A stretch of 48,541 bases of DNA from Zoogloea ramigera. GTDB lineage: Bacteria; Pseudomonadota; Gammaproteobacteria; Burkholderiales; Rhodocyclaceae. Position numbers and translations under genes: made by a program. The stretch spans positions 1 to 48,541 of the forward strand of contig NZ_BJNV01000036.1 of the NCBI RefSeq assembly GCF_006539865.1. Reading direction: 5' to 3'. This document shows positions 33,134-42,792 of the stretch, in pieces. The notes under the pieces were generated by a model. It did no database searches. It saw nothing but the letters and a program-made list of their open reading frames with translations, and was not told the origin of the DNA. How positions within the stretch are numbered: position 1 is the stretch's first letter; every line of letters begins with the position of its first letter.

Positions 33134-34120
33134 TCAGGTTTCGTCGTCTTCGCCGGAGCCCACGGCGGCGCGGCCGAGGCGGTCGGCGACGGCAGCCCAG
33201 TCGGGGCTGGCGGGTGGGGCTTCGACGAGGATGCGGGCGGCGCCGGATTCGTCGAGGCGGCGCAGCTGGGCATAGAGATCGTGGCCGTAGCCGGCGGGGT
33301 CGGCGGGGGCCTGGGCCCACGCAACACCTTCGGCGAGGCTTGCGGGCGCGGCGCAGCGGGCCAGCACCGCGTCGCCGGGGCGGGCCTGGGCGGCCAGGGC
33401 ATCGGTGGCGACGAGTTCGAGCGGGGTGCGCGGCGCGTAGTGGGCGGCGAGCGCGCCGGACACGCGGGGCGTGGCGCCCTCCTCCGCTGCGTTCCCAGCC
33501 TCGACTTCGCCACGCAGGCGCGGGCGGCGGCCGAGAACGCGGGCGATGTCGTCGGCGCCGATGGCGCCGGGCCGCAGGATGAAGGGCACGCCGCGGGAGA
33601 GGTCGACGATGGTGGATTCGAGCCCCACCGCGCAGGCGCCGCCGTCGAGGATCAGCGCGACCCGCTCGCCGAGCTCCTGGCGCACGTGAGCGGCGGTGGT
33701 CGGGCTGATGCGGCCGAAGCGGTTGGCCGACGGCGCGGCGACACCGGAGCCGAAGGCGCGCAGCAGCTCGAGCGCCACCGGGTGGTTGGGCACCCGCAGG
33801 CCGACGGTGTCCTGCCCGCCGGTGACGAGGTCGGGCACGCTCTCGTCTCTCTTGAGGATCAGGGTGAGCGGGCCGGGCCAGAAGGCCCGCGCGAGGGCGA
33901 TGGCGTCTTTCGGGACTTCCCGCGCCCAGGTCATGATCTGGCTGGCGTCGGCCAGATGAACAATAAGCGGGTGGTCGGACGGGCGGCCCTTGGCGGCGAA
34001 GATCTTGGCAACGGCGTCCGGATTGAGGGCGTCGGCACCAAGGCCATACACCGTTTCGGTGGGCAGCGCGACGAGTTCGCCCTGGCGCAGGAGCTGGACC
34101 GCACGCTGGATGTCGTTCAT
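33134..34120 (-). CDS. L-threonylcarbamoyladenylate synthase (Sua5/YrdC family)
   Basis: 328 residues from the ATG at 34120; a TTG at 34132 overlapping the purK stop is possible. The YrdC domain (residues ~5-200) has ALPTETVYGLGADA and KGRPSDHPLIVHL. The C-terminal Sua5 domain follows (SGALAAHYAPRTPLELV), so it is the long Sua5 form rather than short TsaC. It makes threonylcarbamoyl-AMP from threonine, bicarbonate and ATP for the t6A modification at position 37 of ANN-decoding tRNAs. It is the last gene of a purE-purK-sua5 unit. Confidence 0.93.
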   Translation of the reverse strand: MNDIQRAVQLLRQGELVALPTETVYGLGADALNPDAVAKIFAAKGRPSDHPLIVHLADASQIMTWAREVPKDAIALARAFWPGPLTLILKRDESVPDLVTGGQDTVGLRVPNHPVALELLRAFGSGVAAPSANRFGRISPTTAAHVRQELGERVALILDGGACAVGLESTIVDLSRGVPFILRPGAIGADDIARVLGRRPRLRGEVEAGNAAEEGATPRVSGALAAHYAPRTPLELVATDALAAQARPGDAVLARCAAPASLAEGVAWAQAPADPAGYGHDLYAQLRRLDESGAARILVEAPPASPDWAAVADRLGRAAVGSGEDDET

Positions 34121-34128
34121 GGCCGCGC

Positions 34129-35283
34129 TCAATCGCCCCGGATGCCGATGGCCTGGCGGGCGGCCAGGGCCTTGGCGAGCACGTCGTCGGCGTCGCTGCC
34201 GATCACCGTGAAGTGGCCCATCTTGCGGCCATGGCGGGCGTGGTGCTTGGCGTAGAGATGCAGGCGCAGGCCGGGCACGGCGTGGAGCAGCGACCAGTCG
34301 GGCTCGCGGTAGCGGCCGTGGGGCTCGCCGCCGTCATACCACAGCTCGCCGAGGAGATTGACCATGACCGAGGCGCTGTGCTGGCGCGCTTCGCCCAGCG
34401 GCAGGCCGCACAGGGCGCGCACCTGCTGCTCGTACTGGCTGGTGACGCAGGCGTCGATGGTGTGGTGACCGCTGTTGTGGGGGCGCGGGGCCATCTCGTT
34501 GACCACCAGCTCGCCGCGGCTGACGAAGAATTCAACCGCCAGCGTGCCGATGAAGCCCAGCCGTTCGGCGATGCGCTCGGCGTATTCCTGGGCGGCGTCG
34601 CGCTGGCAGGCGGAGGCCCGCGCCGGCGCGATGGAGACGTCGAGGATGCCGTTGGTGTGGCGGTTCTCGACGGTGGGGAAGCACTTGACGCGGCCATTCT
34701 CGTCGCGGGCCAGCACCACCGACACCTCGTAGTCGAGGCTCAGCATCTGTTCGAGCACGCAGGGCTCGCCCTTGAAGGCGTGGAAGGCGTGCAGCGCCTC
34801 GGCGGCGTTGGCGACGCGGGCCTGGCCCTTGCCGTCGTAGCCGAAGCGGGCCACCTTGAGGATGGCCGGGTAGAGGCTGGCCGGCGCCGCGGCGATGTCG
34901 GCGTCCACGTTAATGACCGCGAAGGGGCCGTGGGGCAGGCCGTTGTCGCGCAGGAAGCTCTTTTCGGCGATGCGGTTCTGGCACACCGCCACCGCCGAGG
35001 CGCCAGGTCGCACCGGCACGAACTTGGCGAGGTAATCCAGGGTGTCCGCCGGGACGTTCTCGAACTCGGTGGTCACCGCGGCGCAGCCTTCGGCCAGCAC
35101 GTCGAGCGCGGCGTAGTCGTCGTAGGCGGCCTGCAGGTGACGGTCGGCGATGAGGCCGGCCGGGCTGTTGGGGTCGGGGTCGAGCACCCAGATCTTGTAG
35201 CCCATCTCGTGGGCGGCGGCGACGAAGAAGCGGCCGAGCTGGCCGCCGCCGAGCATGCCGAGGGTGGCGGGCGGGAGGATCAT
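34129..35283 (-). CDS. purK: N5-carboxyaminoimidazole ribonucleotide synthase
   Basis: 384 residues of the ATP-grasp family: the nucleotide-fold start LGMLGGGQLGRFF, KVARFGYDGKGQ, and the metal/ATP part NEMAPRPHNSGHHT. It carboxylates AIR with ATP and bicarbonate to give N5-CAIR in purine synthesis. purE lies 16 bp upstream on the same strand and supplies the mutase for the next step. Confidence 0.97.
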   Translation of the reverse strand: MILPPATLGMLGGGQLGRFFVAAAHEMGYKIWVLDPDPNSPAGLIADRHLQAAYDDYAALDVLAEGCAAVTTEFENVPADTLDYLAKFVPVRPGASAVAVCQNRIAEKSFLRDNGLPHGPFAVINVDADIAAAPASLYPAILKVARFGYDGKGQARVANAAEALHAFHAFKGEPCVLEQMLSLDYEVSVVLARDENGRVKCFPTVENRHTNGILDVSIAPARASACQRDAAQEYAERIAERLGFIGTLAVEFFVSRGELVVNEMAPRPHNSGHHTIDACVTSQYEQQVRALCGLPLGEARQHSASVMVNLLGELWYDGGEPHGRYREPDWSLLHAVPGLRLHLYAKHHARHGRKMGHFTVIGSDADDVLAKALAARQAIGIRGD

Positions 35284-35299
35284 CGCGTCACGTCCTGCT

Positions 35300-35797
35300 T
35301 CAGATCGGGTCGAGGTTCATGGCCAGCACGCTGGCGGTCTGCTCGGCGCGGAAGGCGTCGAGCTTGTCGGCCAGGGCGGCGTCAGTGGCAGCCAGCAGGG
35401 CCACCGCAAACAGGCCTGCGTTGGCGGCGCCGGCCTCGCCGATGGCGAAGGTGGCCACCGGGATGCCCTTGGGCATCTGCACGATGGAGAGCAGGGAATC
35501 CTTGCCCGACAGGGCCTTGGACTGCACCGGCACGCCGAGCACCGGCAGCGTGGTCTTGGCGGCGATCATGCCCGGCAGGTGGGCGGCGCCGCCGGCCCCG
35601 GCGATGATCGCCTTCAGGCCGCGCGCGCGGGCCTGTTCGGCGTACTCGAACATCAGATCGGGCGTGCGATGAGCCGAGACGACGCGGGCTTCGAAGGGCA
35701 CGCCGAAGTCTTTCAAAACCTTGGCCGCGGCCTGCATCGTCGGCCAGTCGGAGTTGGAGCCCATGACGATGCCGATGACGGGGGAGGAGCTATTCAT
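35300..35797 (-). CDS. purE: N5-carboxyaminoimidazole ribonucleotide mutase
   Basis: 165 residues, usual length. [27 protein letters not shown] and [11 protein letters not shown] are the class I PurE active-site segments. It converts N5-CAIR to CAIR. First gene of the purE-purK-sua5 unit. Confidence 0.97.
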   Translation of the reverse strand: MNSSSPVIGIVMGSNSDWPTMQAAAKVLKDFGVPFEARVVSAHRTPDLMFEYAEQARARGLKAIIAGAGGAAHLPGMIAAKTTLPVLGVPVQSKALSGKDSLLSIVQMPKGIPVATFAIGEAGAANAGLFAVALLAATDAALADKLDAFRAEQTASVLAMNLDPI

Positions 35798-35872
35798 TGG
35801 TGTGTTGTGTGTTCGGATGTTGATGAACGCAAGGCGGGGAGCGCCGGGCCGCCAGGCGGCCCTGGGCGGCGC

Positions 35873-36748
35873 TCAGCCCCGGCTCTTGGCCAGCGCCCGC
35901 TCGGCGGAGACCACGGTGTTGACGAGCAGCATGGTGATGGTCATCGGGCCGACACCGCCGGGCACCGGGGTGATGGCGCCGGCGACTTCCTTGGCGGAGT
36001 CGAAATCCACGTCGCCGCACAGCTTGCCGGCATCCGGGCCGTCCTGCAGGCGGTTGATGCCCACGTCGATGACGATGGCGCCGGGCTTGACCATGTCGCC
36101 GGTGACGAACCTGGGCTTGCCGATGGCGGCCACCAGGATGTCGGCGCGGCGGGTGTGGAAGTTGAGGTCGCGGGTGCCCGAGTGGCACACGGTGACGGTG
36201 GCGCCGGCGGCGGTGAGGAGCATCGCCATCGGCTTGCCGACGATGTTGGAGCGGCCGATCACGACGGCTTCGGCGCCGCGCAGGGGCGCTTCGATGCTCT
36301 TCAGCATCTCCATCACGCCGTTGGGCGTGCACGGCACGAAGGCTTCCTGGCCCTGAGAGAGGCGGCCGACGTTCTCGGCGTGGAAGCCGTCCACGTCCTT
36401 TTCAACCTTGATCGCCTCGAGCACGGCTTTTTCGTCGAAGTGCTTGGGCAGCGGCAGCTGCACCAGGATGCCGTGCACCGACGGGTCAGCGTTGAGCTCG
36501 GCGATCTTGCCCAGCACGTCGGCGGGGGCCGCATCCTGGGGGTATTCGAACTTGAGGGACTTGATGCCGGCCTTCTCGCAGCCGGCCACCTTGTTGCGCA
36601 CGTAAACCGCCGAGGCGGGGTCGCCGCCCACCAGGATCACCGCGAGGCAGGGCTGGGTGCCCTGGGCCGTCAGCGCTGCCGCCTTCGCGGCGAGTTCGCC
36701 GCGAAGCTTCGCGGAAAGCGCGTTACCGTCAATAATGCGAGCCGTCAT
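35873..36748 (-). CDS. folD: Bifunctional methylenetetrahydrofolate dehydrogenase/cyclohydrolase
   Basis: 291 residues. [14 protein letters not shown] carries the catalytic Tyr and Lys region. [12 protein letters not shown] and the NADP-binding [14 protein letters not shown] and [11 protein letters not shown] motifs are intact. It interconverts methylene-, methenyl- and formyl-tetrahydrofolate for purine and one-carbon metabolism. GAGGGCGG lies upstream of the ATG at 36748. It stands 75 bp upstream of purE on the same strand, so it may be co-transcribed. Confidence 0.97.
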   Translation of the reverse strand: MTARIIDGNALSAKLRGELAAKAAALTAQGTQPCLAVILVGGDPASAVYVRNKVAGCEKAGIKSLKFEYPQDAAPADVLGKIAELNADPSVHGILVQLPLPKHFDEKAVLEAIKVEKDVDGFHAENVGRLSQGQEAFVPCTPNGVMEMLKSIEAPLRGAEAVVIGRSNIVGKPMAMLLTAAGATVTVCHSGTRDLNFHTRRADILVAAIGKPRFVTGDMVKPGAIVIDVGINRLQDGPDAGKLCGDVDFDSAKEVAGAITPVPGGVGPMTITMLLVNTVVSAERALAKSRG

Positions 36749-36832
36749 GCCACACCGCCCTCAGAAAAACCCGAGAGTCTACCACGACTTAGCTGCGCCC
36801 ACCGCAGTCGCGCGGCAGGCGCCGGGTGGGGC

Positions 36833-37453
36833 TCAGGCGGCCACGCAGCCCTGGCCGGTGAGCGCCGCGGCCCGCTCGCGGCCTGCGTCGAAAGCCCGCA
36901 TGTTCATGTCGAGCAGGCCCGGCTTCTTGTGGGCGAAGCGCGCCGCCACGGCCTCCCGCAGCACTGCCGCGGGAAACGGCAGGTGGTCGGACATGGCGCC
37001 CAGCATCACGGTGTTGCCGAGCCGGATGTCACCGAACTCCTGGGCGATCTCGGCGGCATCGAAGGCCTGCAGCGGCACGCCGAGGGTACGCAGCTGGCCG
37101 ACCGGGTCGTCCGGATAGTCGAACACGCCACACTCAACCACCGGCGGCGTCAGCCGCGAGGTGTTGGTGAGCACCGGCGCGCCGGGGCGCAGCATGTGCA
37201 CCCAGCGCAAAGTTTCGGCGGCCTCGAAGCCGACCAGCAGGTCGGCCTCGCCCGGGGCGATCTGCGGCGACAGCACCTTGGCGCCAAAGCGCAGGTGGGA
37301 GACGACCACCCCGCCCCGCTGGCTCATGCCCGCCACTTCGGTCTTCTTGGCGTCGAAGCCGAGGGCCAGCGCGGCTTCGGCGAGGATCTCGGTGGCGGTC
37401 ATCACGCCCTGCCCGCCGATCCCGCAGACGAGGATGTTGGTGTTGCGGCTCAT
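36833..37453 (-). CDS. iorB: Indolepyruvate:ferredoxin oxidoreductase, beta subunit
   Basis: 206 residues of the pyruvate:ferredoxin oxidoreductase gamma-domain type: ILVCGIGGQGVMTATEIL and EVAGMSQRGGVVVSHLRFG. With IorA it oxidatively decarboxylates aryl-pyruvates from aromatic amino acids to aryl-acetyl-CoA, reducing ferredoxin. Its ATG overlaps the iorA stop (TGATG), so the subunits are made together. Confidence 0.93.
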   Translation of the reverse strand: MSRNTNILVCGIGGQGVMTATEILAEAALALGFDAKKTEVAGMSQRGGVVVSHLRFGAKVLSPQIAPGEADLLVGFEAAETLRWVHMLRPGAPVLTNTSRLTPPVVECGVFDYPDDPVGQLRTLGVPLQAFDAAEIAQEFGDIRLGNTVMLGAMSDHLPFPAAVLREAVAARFAHKKPGLLDMNMRAFDAGRERAAALTGQGCVAA

Positions 37454-39330
37454 CAGGCGGCTCCTCCGCTGCGTTGCATGAAGCGCACCGGCATCACCGG
37501 CACCGAATGGGCGATGGCCTCGGGCGCGCAGGGCTGCACGCACAGGCCGCAGCCGGTGCAGGCGCTGGTTTCGATGCGCACGAAGGCCAGGTCGACCTCC
37601 TTGCCCGAGGCCTTGACCTCCTTGCCGCGGCGGGTCACGTGGATGGCCGGGCAGCCCACGTCGAGGCAGTTGCCGCAGCCGGTGCATTTGTCTTCGGTCA
37701 CCGCGTAGGGCGGCGTCTTTTTGTAGTCGTCGATCAGCACGCAGGGGCGGTCGGTGATGATGACCGACGGCTCCTCGATCTTGGTCTCCTCGCGCAGGGC
37801 CTTGAAGAGCACCGGCAGCTGATAGGGGTCGACAACGCGGATGCGTTCCTTCTTGACGCCGAGGGCCTCGCAGATGCGGGGGAAGTCGACCCGCGGCGCC
37901 TCGATGCCGTGGATGTCGCGGCCGGTGGCCGGGTTGTCCTGGCCGCCGGTCATGCCCACCGCGCGGTTGTCGAGGAGCAGGATGGTGACGTTGCCCCGGT
38001 TGTAGGTGATGTCGAGCAGGCCCTGCATACCCATGTGCATGAAGGTCGAGTCGCCGATGACGGCGACGATCTTCTTGTTCTGGTCGGCCGCGCCGCGGCC
38101 CTTGTCCATGCCCAGCGCCATGCCCATCGAGGCGCCCATCGAGATGCAGGTGTCGAGGGCGTTCCAGGGGTGGCCGGCGCCCAGGGTGTAGCAGCCGATG
38201 TCGCCCGAGATGATGATGTTGCGCAGCTGCGACAGGGTGTAATAGATGCCCAGATGCGGGCAGGCCACGCACATGGTGGGCGGCCGCGGGAAGACCTGCT
38301 GGGCCGGCAGCGCCGGCGCGTCGGCCACCACGTCGCCGCGTAATGTGGCGATGCCGCGGCGCAGCACCTCGGGGGCGAGCTCGCCCAGGCGCGGCAGCAG
38401 GTTCTTGCCTTCGCAGCGGATGCCGGCGGCGCGGAGTTCGTTCTCGAGCAGCGGCTCGGTCTCTTCGACCACGACCAGGGTTTCGACCAGGGCGGCGAGC
38501 TCGCGCACCTTGGTCAGCGGCGGCGGGTAGCTGAGGCCGAGCTTCAGCACCGGCGCGTCGGGGAAGGCCTCGCGCACGTGCATGTAGGCCGGGCCGGAGG
38601 TGACGAAGCCGATGCGCCGGTCGCTGCCCGCCTCGAGGCGGTTGAGGGGCGAGGCTTCGGCTTCGGCGGCCAGGGCGGCCTCGCGCTCGAACATCAGCGG
38701 CAGGCGCGGCTTGGCGTTGCCGGGCACCATCACCCAGCGCCGCGGGTCCTTGGTGAAGCCGCCGGGCTCATGGGTTTCGGCGGCCGACAGCTCGACCCGC
38801 CCCTTGACGTGGCAGATGCGGGTGGTGAGGCGCAGCAGCACCGGCACCTTGAAGGCTTCCGACAGGCGGTAGGCGGCCCGGGTCATGTCGTAGGCCTCCT
38901 GGGAGTCGGCGGGCTCGAACACCGGGATGTGCGCAAAGCGCCCCCAGAAGCGCGAATCCTGCTCGTTCTGGGACGAGGACATGCCCACGTCGTCGGCCAC
39001 GGCGATCACGAGGCCACCTTCGACGCCGGTGACGGTGAGGGTCATCAGCGCGTCGGAGGCCACGTTGAGGCCCACGTGCTTCATTGCGCTGAAGGCCCGG
39101 GCGCCCATCATCGAGGCACCGAGGGCGACCTCGAGGGCGACCTTCTCGTTGGGCGACCATTCGGCGTAGAGGCCGGGGAAGCGCGCCACGACCTCGAGGA
39201 TCTCGGTGCTGGGCGTGCCCGGGTAGGCGGCGGCGACGCGGACGCCGGCGTCGCGCACGGCGTGGGCGACGGCGTCGTTACCCGACAGGAACAGGCGGCT
39301 CGCCACCTCGGCAGACAGGGCGTTTCCCAT
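37453..39330 (-). CDS. iorA: Indolepyruvate:ferredoxin oxidoreductase, alpha subunit
   Basis: 625 residues, typical size. N-terminal domain with AYPGTPSTEI; thiamine-diphosphate domain with GDIGCYTLGAGHPW and NALDTCISMG; C-terminal ferredoxin module with two [4Fe-4S] motifs, CTGCGNCLDVGCP and CTGCGLCVQPCAP. The oxygen-sensitive enzyme oxidises indole-, phenyl- or hydroxyphenyl-pyruvate with CoA and ferredoxin. A promoter with a centred FNR-type box lies upstream, matching anaerobic use. It feeds aryl-acetyl-CoA into aromatic degradation, which would lie elsewhere. Confidence 0.95.
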   Translation of the reverse strand: MGNALSAEVASRLFLSGNDAVAHAVRDAGVRVAAAYPGTPSTEILEVVARFPGLYAEWSPNEKVALEVALGASMMGARAFSAMKHVGLNVASDALMTLTVTGVEGGLVIAVADDVGMSSSQNEQDSRFWGRFAHIPVFEPADSQEAYDMTRAAYRLSEAFKVPVLLRLTTRICHVKGRVELSAAETHEPGGFTKDPRRWVMVPGNAKPRLPLMFEREAALAAEAEASPLNRLEAGSDRRIGFVTSGPAYMHVREAFPDAPVLKLGLSYPPPLTKVRELAALVETLVVVEETEPLLENELRAAGIRCEGKNLLPRLGELAPEVLRRGIATLRGDVVADAPALPAQQVFPRPPTMCVACPHLGIYYTLSQLRNIIISGDIGCYTLGAGHPWNALDTCISMGASMGMALGMDKGRGAADQNKKIVAVIGDSTFMHMGMQGLLDITYNRGNVTILLLDNRAVGMTGGQDNPATGRDIHGIEAPRVDFPRICEALGVKKERIRVVDPYQLPVLFKALREETKIEEPSVIITDRPCVLIDDYKKTPPYAVTEDKCTGCGNCLDVGCPAIHVTRRGKEVKASGKEVDLAFVRIETSACTGCGLCVQPCAPEAIAHSVPVMPVRFMQRSGGAA

Positions 39331-39360
39331 GAAGCTGGACTCCGGCAGATAAAGCCTGGA

Positions 39361-39402
39361 AGTCTAGGAGCATGGACGCGGGGCCGGCTTGAGGCAGGTC
39401 AA
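39361..39402 (-). promoter_or_regulatory. Candidate FNR/Anr-dependent class II promoter of iorAB
   Basis: On the minus strand TTGACCTGCCTCAA (39389-39402) has the TTGA-N6-TCAA form of FNR/Anr sites. TAGACT at 39361-39366 would be the -10. A start ~7 bases after it (about 39354) puts the box centre at -41.5, the classic activating position. The iorA ATG is ~24 bases further. Confidence 0.6.
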
Positions 39403-39446
39403 CAAGACGATACAGCCAAAACCTTAAAAGCAATATTTTTGTATCA

Positions 39447-40082
39447 CTACGCCTGCCGGCTGCCCTCGATCGCCATCACGTTCTGGACGAGCTCGGCCAG
39501 CGACTGGGCGGCCATCTTCTCCATCACCCGGGCGCGGTGCACCTCGACGGTCTTGATGCTGATGCCCAGCACGTCGGCGATCTGCTTGTTGAGCTTGCCG
39601 ACGATGATCAGGTCGAGCACCTCGCGCTCGCGCTGGGTGAGCTGGTCGAGGCGGCGCGAGACCTCGGCGTCCTGGCGGCGACGGGCGCGGCTCTCCTGTT
39701 CGTTGGCCAGGCACTGGTTGACGATGCGCAGCAGCTCGGCGTCGTTGAAGGGCTTCTCGATGAAATCGACGGCGCCCTTCTTGAGCGCTGCCACCGCCAT
39801 CGGCACGTCGCCGTGGCCGGTGATGAAGATCACCGGCAGCGTGCAATAGTGGGCGCGCAGGCGCTCGTGGAGCTCAAGGCCGCTCATCCCGGGCATCCGC
39901 ACGTCGAGCAGCAGGCAGCCGTTGAACTCGGGCCGCCAGACTCTCAGAAAAGCCTCCGCCGAGGCGAAGGCCTCGACCTTGAAGCCCTGGGATTCGAGCA
40001 GCCAGACGAGGGAGTCGCGCAGGGCTTCGTCGTCATCGACGAGGTAGATGATCTGTTCAGACAACGGGGATTGCGGTTTCAC
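39447..40082 (-). CDS. FixJ/NarL-family response regulator
   Basis: 211 residues from a GTG at 40082 with GGAG seven bases upstream. The receiver domain starts at IIYLVDDDEALRDSL, with phospho-acceptor Asp60 in LLLDVRMPGMSG and Lys in FIEKPF. A LuxR-type helix-turn-helix at ~145-205 (LTQREREVLDLIIVGKLNKQIA, SIKTVEVHRARVMEKM) binds DNA. The start lies inside the 3' end of the sensor kinase gene, so the pair is translated together. iorAB follow after 116 bp, but they have their own promoter. Targets unknown; iorAB or dicarboxylate genes are guesses. Confidence 0.92.
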   Translation of the reverse strand: MKPQSPLSEQIIYLVDDDEALRDSLVWLLESQGFKVEAFASAEAFLRVWRPEFNGCLLLDVRMPGMSGLELHERLRAHYCTLPVIFITGHGDVPMAVAALKKGAVDFIEKPFNDAELLRIVNQCLANEQESRARRRQDAEVSRRLDQLTQREREVLDLIIVGKLNKQIADVLGISIKTVEVHRARVMEKMAAQSLAELVQNVMAIEGSRQA

Positions 40083-42792
40083 GGTGAGTCTCCAGGGGCA
40101 GCGTGAAGCGGAAGATACAGCCTCCGGCGGGGTTCGCGTCCACCCACAGGTGCCCTTCGTGAAACTCGACGATGGAGCGGCAGATGTTGAGCCCCATGCC
40201 CATGCCCTCGGCCTTGGTGGTGTAGAAGGGGGTGAACAGGCGCTCACGCGCCTCGTCCGAGAGGCCCGGGCCGCGGTCAGCCACCTCGACCTCCACCTGA
40301 TTGTCATCCACAGGGCGGGCCGAGACGGTGACGATGCGCTCGTCGGCCGGCATGTCGCGCATGGCCTCGATGCCGTTCTTGACGAGGTTGAGCACCACCT
40401 GCTCGATCATCACCGCGTCGGCAAACACCGGCGGCAGGTCGGCCGGCACCTGGCTGATCACCTGGGCGCCGTGGCGCCGGGCGTCGATCTCGACAAAACC
40501 GATGGCGTCCTCCACCACCCCGCCCAGCGCCACCGGATGGCGGCGAGGCTCGCTCTTTTTGACGAACTCGCGCACCCGCCGGATGATCTTGCCGGCCCGC
40601 TCGGCCTGGGCGCTGGCCTTCTGCATTGCGGTCAGGATGTCCTCGCGGCGGTAGTCGCCCGACTGCAGGCGATTGACGCAGCCGGCCGAATAGTTGGCGA
40701 TGGCGGCTAGCGGCTGGTTGAGCTCGTGGGCCAGCGTGGAGGCCATCTCGCCCATCGTGATGAGGCGCGAGGTGCGCTGCAGGCGCTCCTGCTGGGCGCG
40801 GTTTTCCTCGTCGACGCGCTTGCGGTCGGTGATGTCGGTGGCGATCGCCATGCGCACCACGCGGCCGTCCACCCAGCGGATGGCCCGCTCGCGGATGTGG
40901 TACCAGCGACCCGACAGGGCGTTGCGCAGCTCGCCGTCGTAGAGCTCGCGGGGCACGTGGTCGGGGGTGAGGCGGCGCGGGTCGACGTCGTACCACAGGG
41001 TGTCGGGCGGGCTGGGCAGGCCGAAGGTGGCGACGATGCGCCCCACCGCGTCGAAGCCGTAGATGCTCTTGAAGGCCCGGTTGGCGAACAGGATCTCGTC
41101 GTTGGCCGCGTCGGCCACATAGACGGCAGCATCCAGGCCATCGAGCACCGCCACGAAACGCTCGTGGGACGCCTCGAGCTCGGCGCGCACCCGCTTGGGT
41201 TCGGTGATGTCGGTGATCGAGGCCATCCAGCCCGACTGGTGCCCGTCGCCGTCGATCAGCGGCGAGATATAGAAGCGGGCGTCCATCTCCTCGCCGTTCT
41301 TGCGGCGCATGCGCATCTCGAAACCGGTGGCCGGCGCGTCGCCGCTGAGAGTGAGCGCCAGGTTGTGCTGCAGGGTCTCGATGCTGTCCCGCGGCCAGTA
41401 GGGGAAAGGCGCTACCGCGCCGACGAGTTCCTCCCGCGACCAGCCGGTCATGCGGCAGAAGGCCGGGTTCACATAAATGATCTTGCCGCTCATGTCGATG
41501 GCCCGCAGGCCGGTGACGAGGGATTCCTCCATCGCCTGGCGAAAGGCCGACTGGGCCCGCAGTGCATCCTCGGCCGCCTTGCGCCCGGTGATGTCGTGGG
41601 CCACGGCGTACATCAGCTTCTCCTCGGGCACCGAGTTCACGCTCCAGGCCAGCCACTTGTAACCGCCGTCGGCACAACGGCAGCGGTTCTCGAAGGCACC
41701 GGGAGTGCCCGACGCAAGGCTGCGCAGGTGGGCGACGGTGTCGGCCACATCCTCGGCGTGGATGAAGTCGAGCAGCGAGTGGCCCAGCACCTCGGGCTGC
41801 GCGTAGCCCAGCACCCGCTCGAAGGCCGGGTTGCAGCGCCGGAACACACCGTCGTGGCCGAGCACCGCGAGCATGTCGAGGGACAGGTTGAACAGCCGGT
41901 CGCGCTCCTTCTCGACCCGCACCCGGCTCAGCATGTGCATGCGCAAGAGCCACAGGCTCCACAGCACGAAGAACGACAGCGCGACGATCACCGCAATCGG
42001 GAAGCCCCGCGGCAGCTCGCCCTCGGTGCGGTAGGCGATGGCCTGCAGCGACAGCCCGTTGCCGGGCGGGTCGAGGGACACGCCGAAGGCGAAGCTCTCG
42101 TCGAGGGAGCGCACCGCCGAGTTGGTAGCCAGTGTCTCGCCCTGCGGGCCGCTGAAGGTGAGGCGGTATTTCTCGCCGAACCAGCTCGGCACCAGGTGCG
42201 CCACCATGCGCTCGATGGAATACACCGCGACCACCACCCCGAGGCGCTTGCGGCCATCCTGCACCGGCAGGTACACCTCGAGCACCGCCATGTTGCGGGC
42301 ATTCACGTAGGCCTCGCCATATACCGCCCGGCCGAGCTCCCGGGCCCGCGCCAGCACCACCACCTGCTCCGGCGAGAGGGCATCGCCCACCAGCCAGTCG
42401 GTGGTGTCGAAGGGGGCGGCCCACTTCACCCGCAGGTCGGCGGCCACCCACACCACATTCACCAGCTCGGGGTTGTTGGCGATGTGCTGGTTGGCGCGCA
42501 CCTGGAAACCGTCGGCATCCAGCGTGCCGGCGGCCAGCTCCCGGGCCAGCTGGCCCAGGAAGTCTTCGGTGCCCTGCATGTGGAGGCGCATCGTCTGCTC
42601 GGCCCACTGCACGTCGCGGGCCAGCGCGTTGCGCTGGGTCTCACCCTCCTGGCGCTGCAGCACCCAGACGAGCACCAGCATCGCCAACGCAAAGATCAGC
42701 ACGGCGATATAGGGCGCCGACCAGTACCAGTCGGGGCGGGCGGCGCGGGACGCGGCAGGCGGCGCGGAAGGGGGGAGTTCGTCGTTTGGCAT
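40057..42792 (-). CDS. Membrane sensor histidine kinase with three PAS domains
   Basis: 911 residues. Membrane helix 1 is at ~27-45 (APYIAVLIFALAMLVLVWVL); a ~225-residue periplasmic CACHE-like domain follows; helix 2 is at ~267-285. Three cytoplasmic PAS domains come next (around GVFRRCNPAFERVLGYA, IIYVNPAFCRMTGWS, ILFANRAFKSIYGF). Then a HisKA with the His in STLAHELNQPLAAIANY (about residue 688) and an ATPase domain (DRGPGLSDEAR, GMGMGLNICRSIVE). The layout resembles DctS/FixL-type kinases that pair with FixJ-type regulators, here the overlapping downstream gene. The ligand is unknown. The ATG at 42792 starts the conserved topology; an upstream TTG frame is possible. Confidence 0.9.
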   Translation of the reverse strand: MPNDELPPSAPPAASRAARPDWYWSAPYIAVLIFALAMLVLVWVLQRQEGETQRNALARDVQWAEQTMRLHMQGTEDFLGQLARELAAGTLDADGFQVRANQHIANNPELVNVVWVAADLRVKWAAPFDTTDWLVGDALSPEQVVVLARARELGRAVYGEAYVNARNMAVLEVYLPVQDGRKRLGVVVAVYSIERMVAHLVPSWFGEKYRLTFSGPQGETLATNSAVRSLDESFAFGVSLDPPGNGLSLQAIAYRTEGELPRGFPIAVIVALSFFVLWSLWLLRMHMLSRVRVEKERDRLFNLSLDMLAVLGHDGVFRRCNPAFERVLGYAQPEVLGHSLLDFIHAEDVADTVAHLRSLASGTPGAFENRCRCADGGYKWLAWSVNSVPEEKLMYAVAHDITGRKAAEDALRAQSAFRQAMEESLVTGLRAIDMSGKIIYVNPAFCRMTGWSREELVGAVAPFPYWPRDSIETLQHNLALTLSGDAPATGFEMRMRRKNGEEMDARFYISPLIDGDGHQSGWMASITDITEPKRVRAELEASHERFVAVLDGLDAAVYVADAANDEILFANRAFKSIYGFDAVGRIVATFGLPSPPDTLWYDVDPRRLTPDHVPRELYDGELRNALSGRWYHIRERAIRWVDGRVVRMAIATDITDRKRVDEENRAQQERLQRTSRLITMGEMASTLAHELNQPLAAIANYSAGCVNRLQSGDYRREDILTAMQKASAQAERAGKIIRRVREFVKKSEPRRHPVALGGVVEDAIGFVEIDARRHGAQVISQVPADLPPVFADAVMIEQVVLNLVKNGIEAMRDMPADERIVTVSARPVDDNQVEVEVADRGPGLSDEARERLFTPFYTTKAEGMGMGLNICRSIVEFHEGHLWVDANPAGGCIFRFTLPLETHRETAIPVV

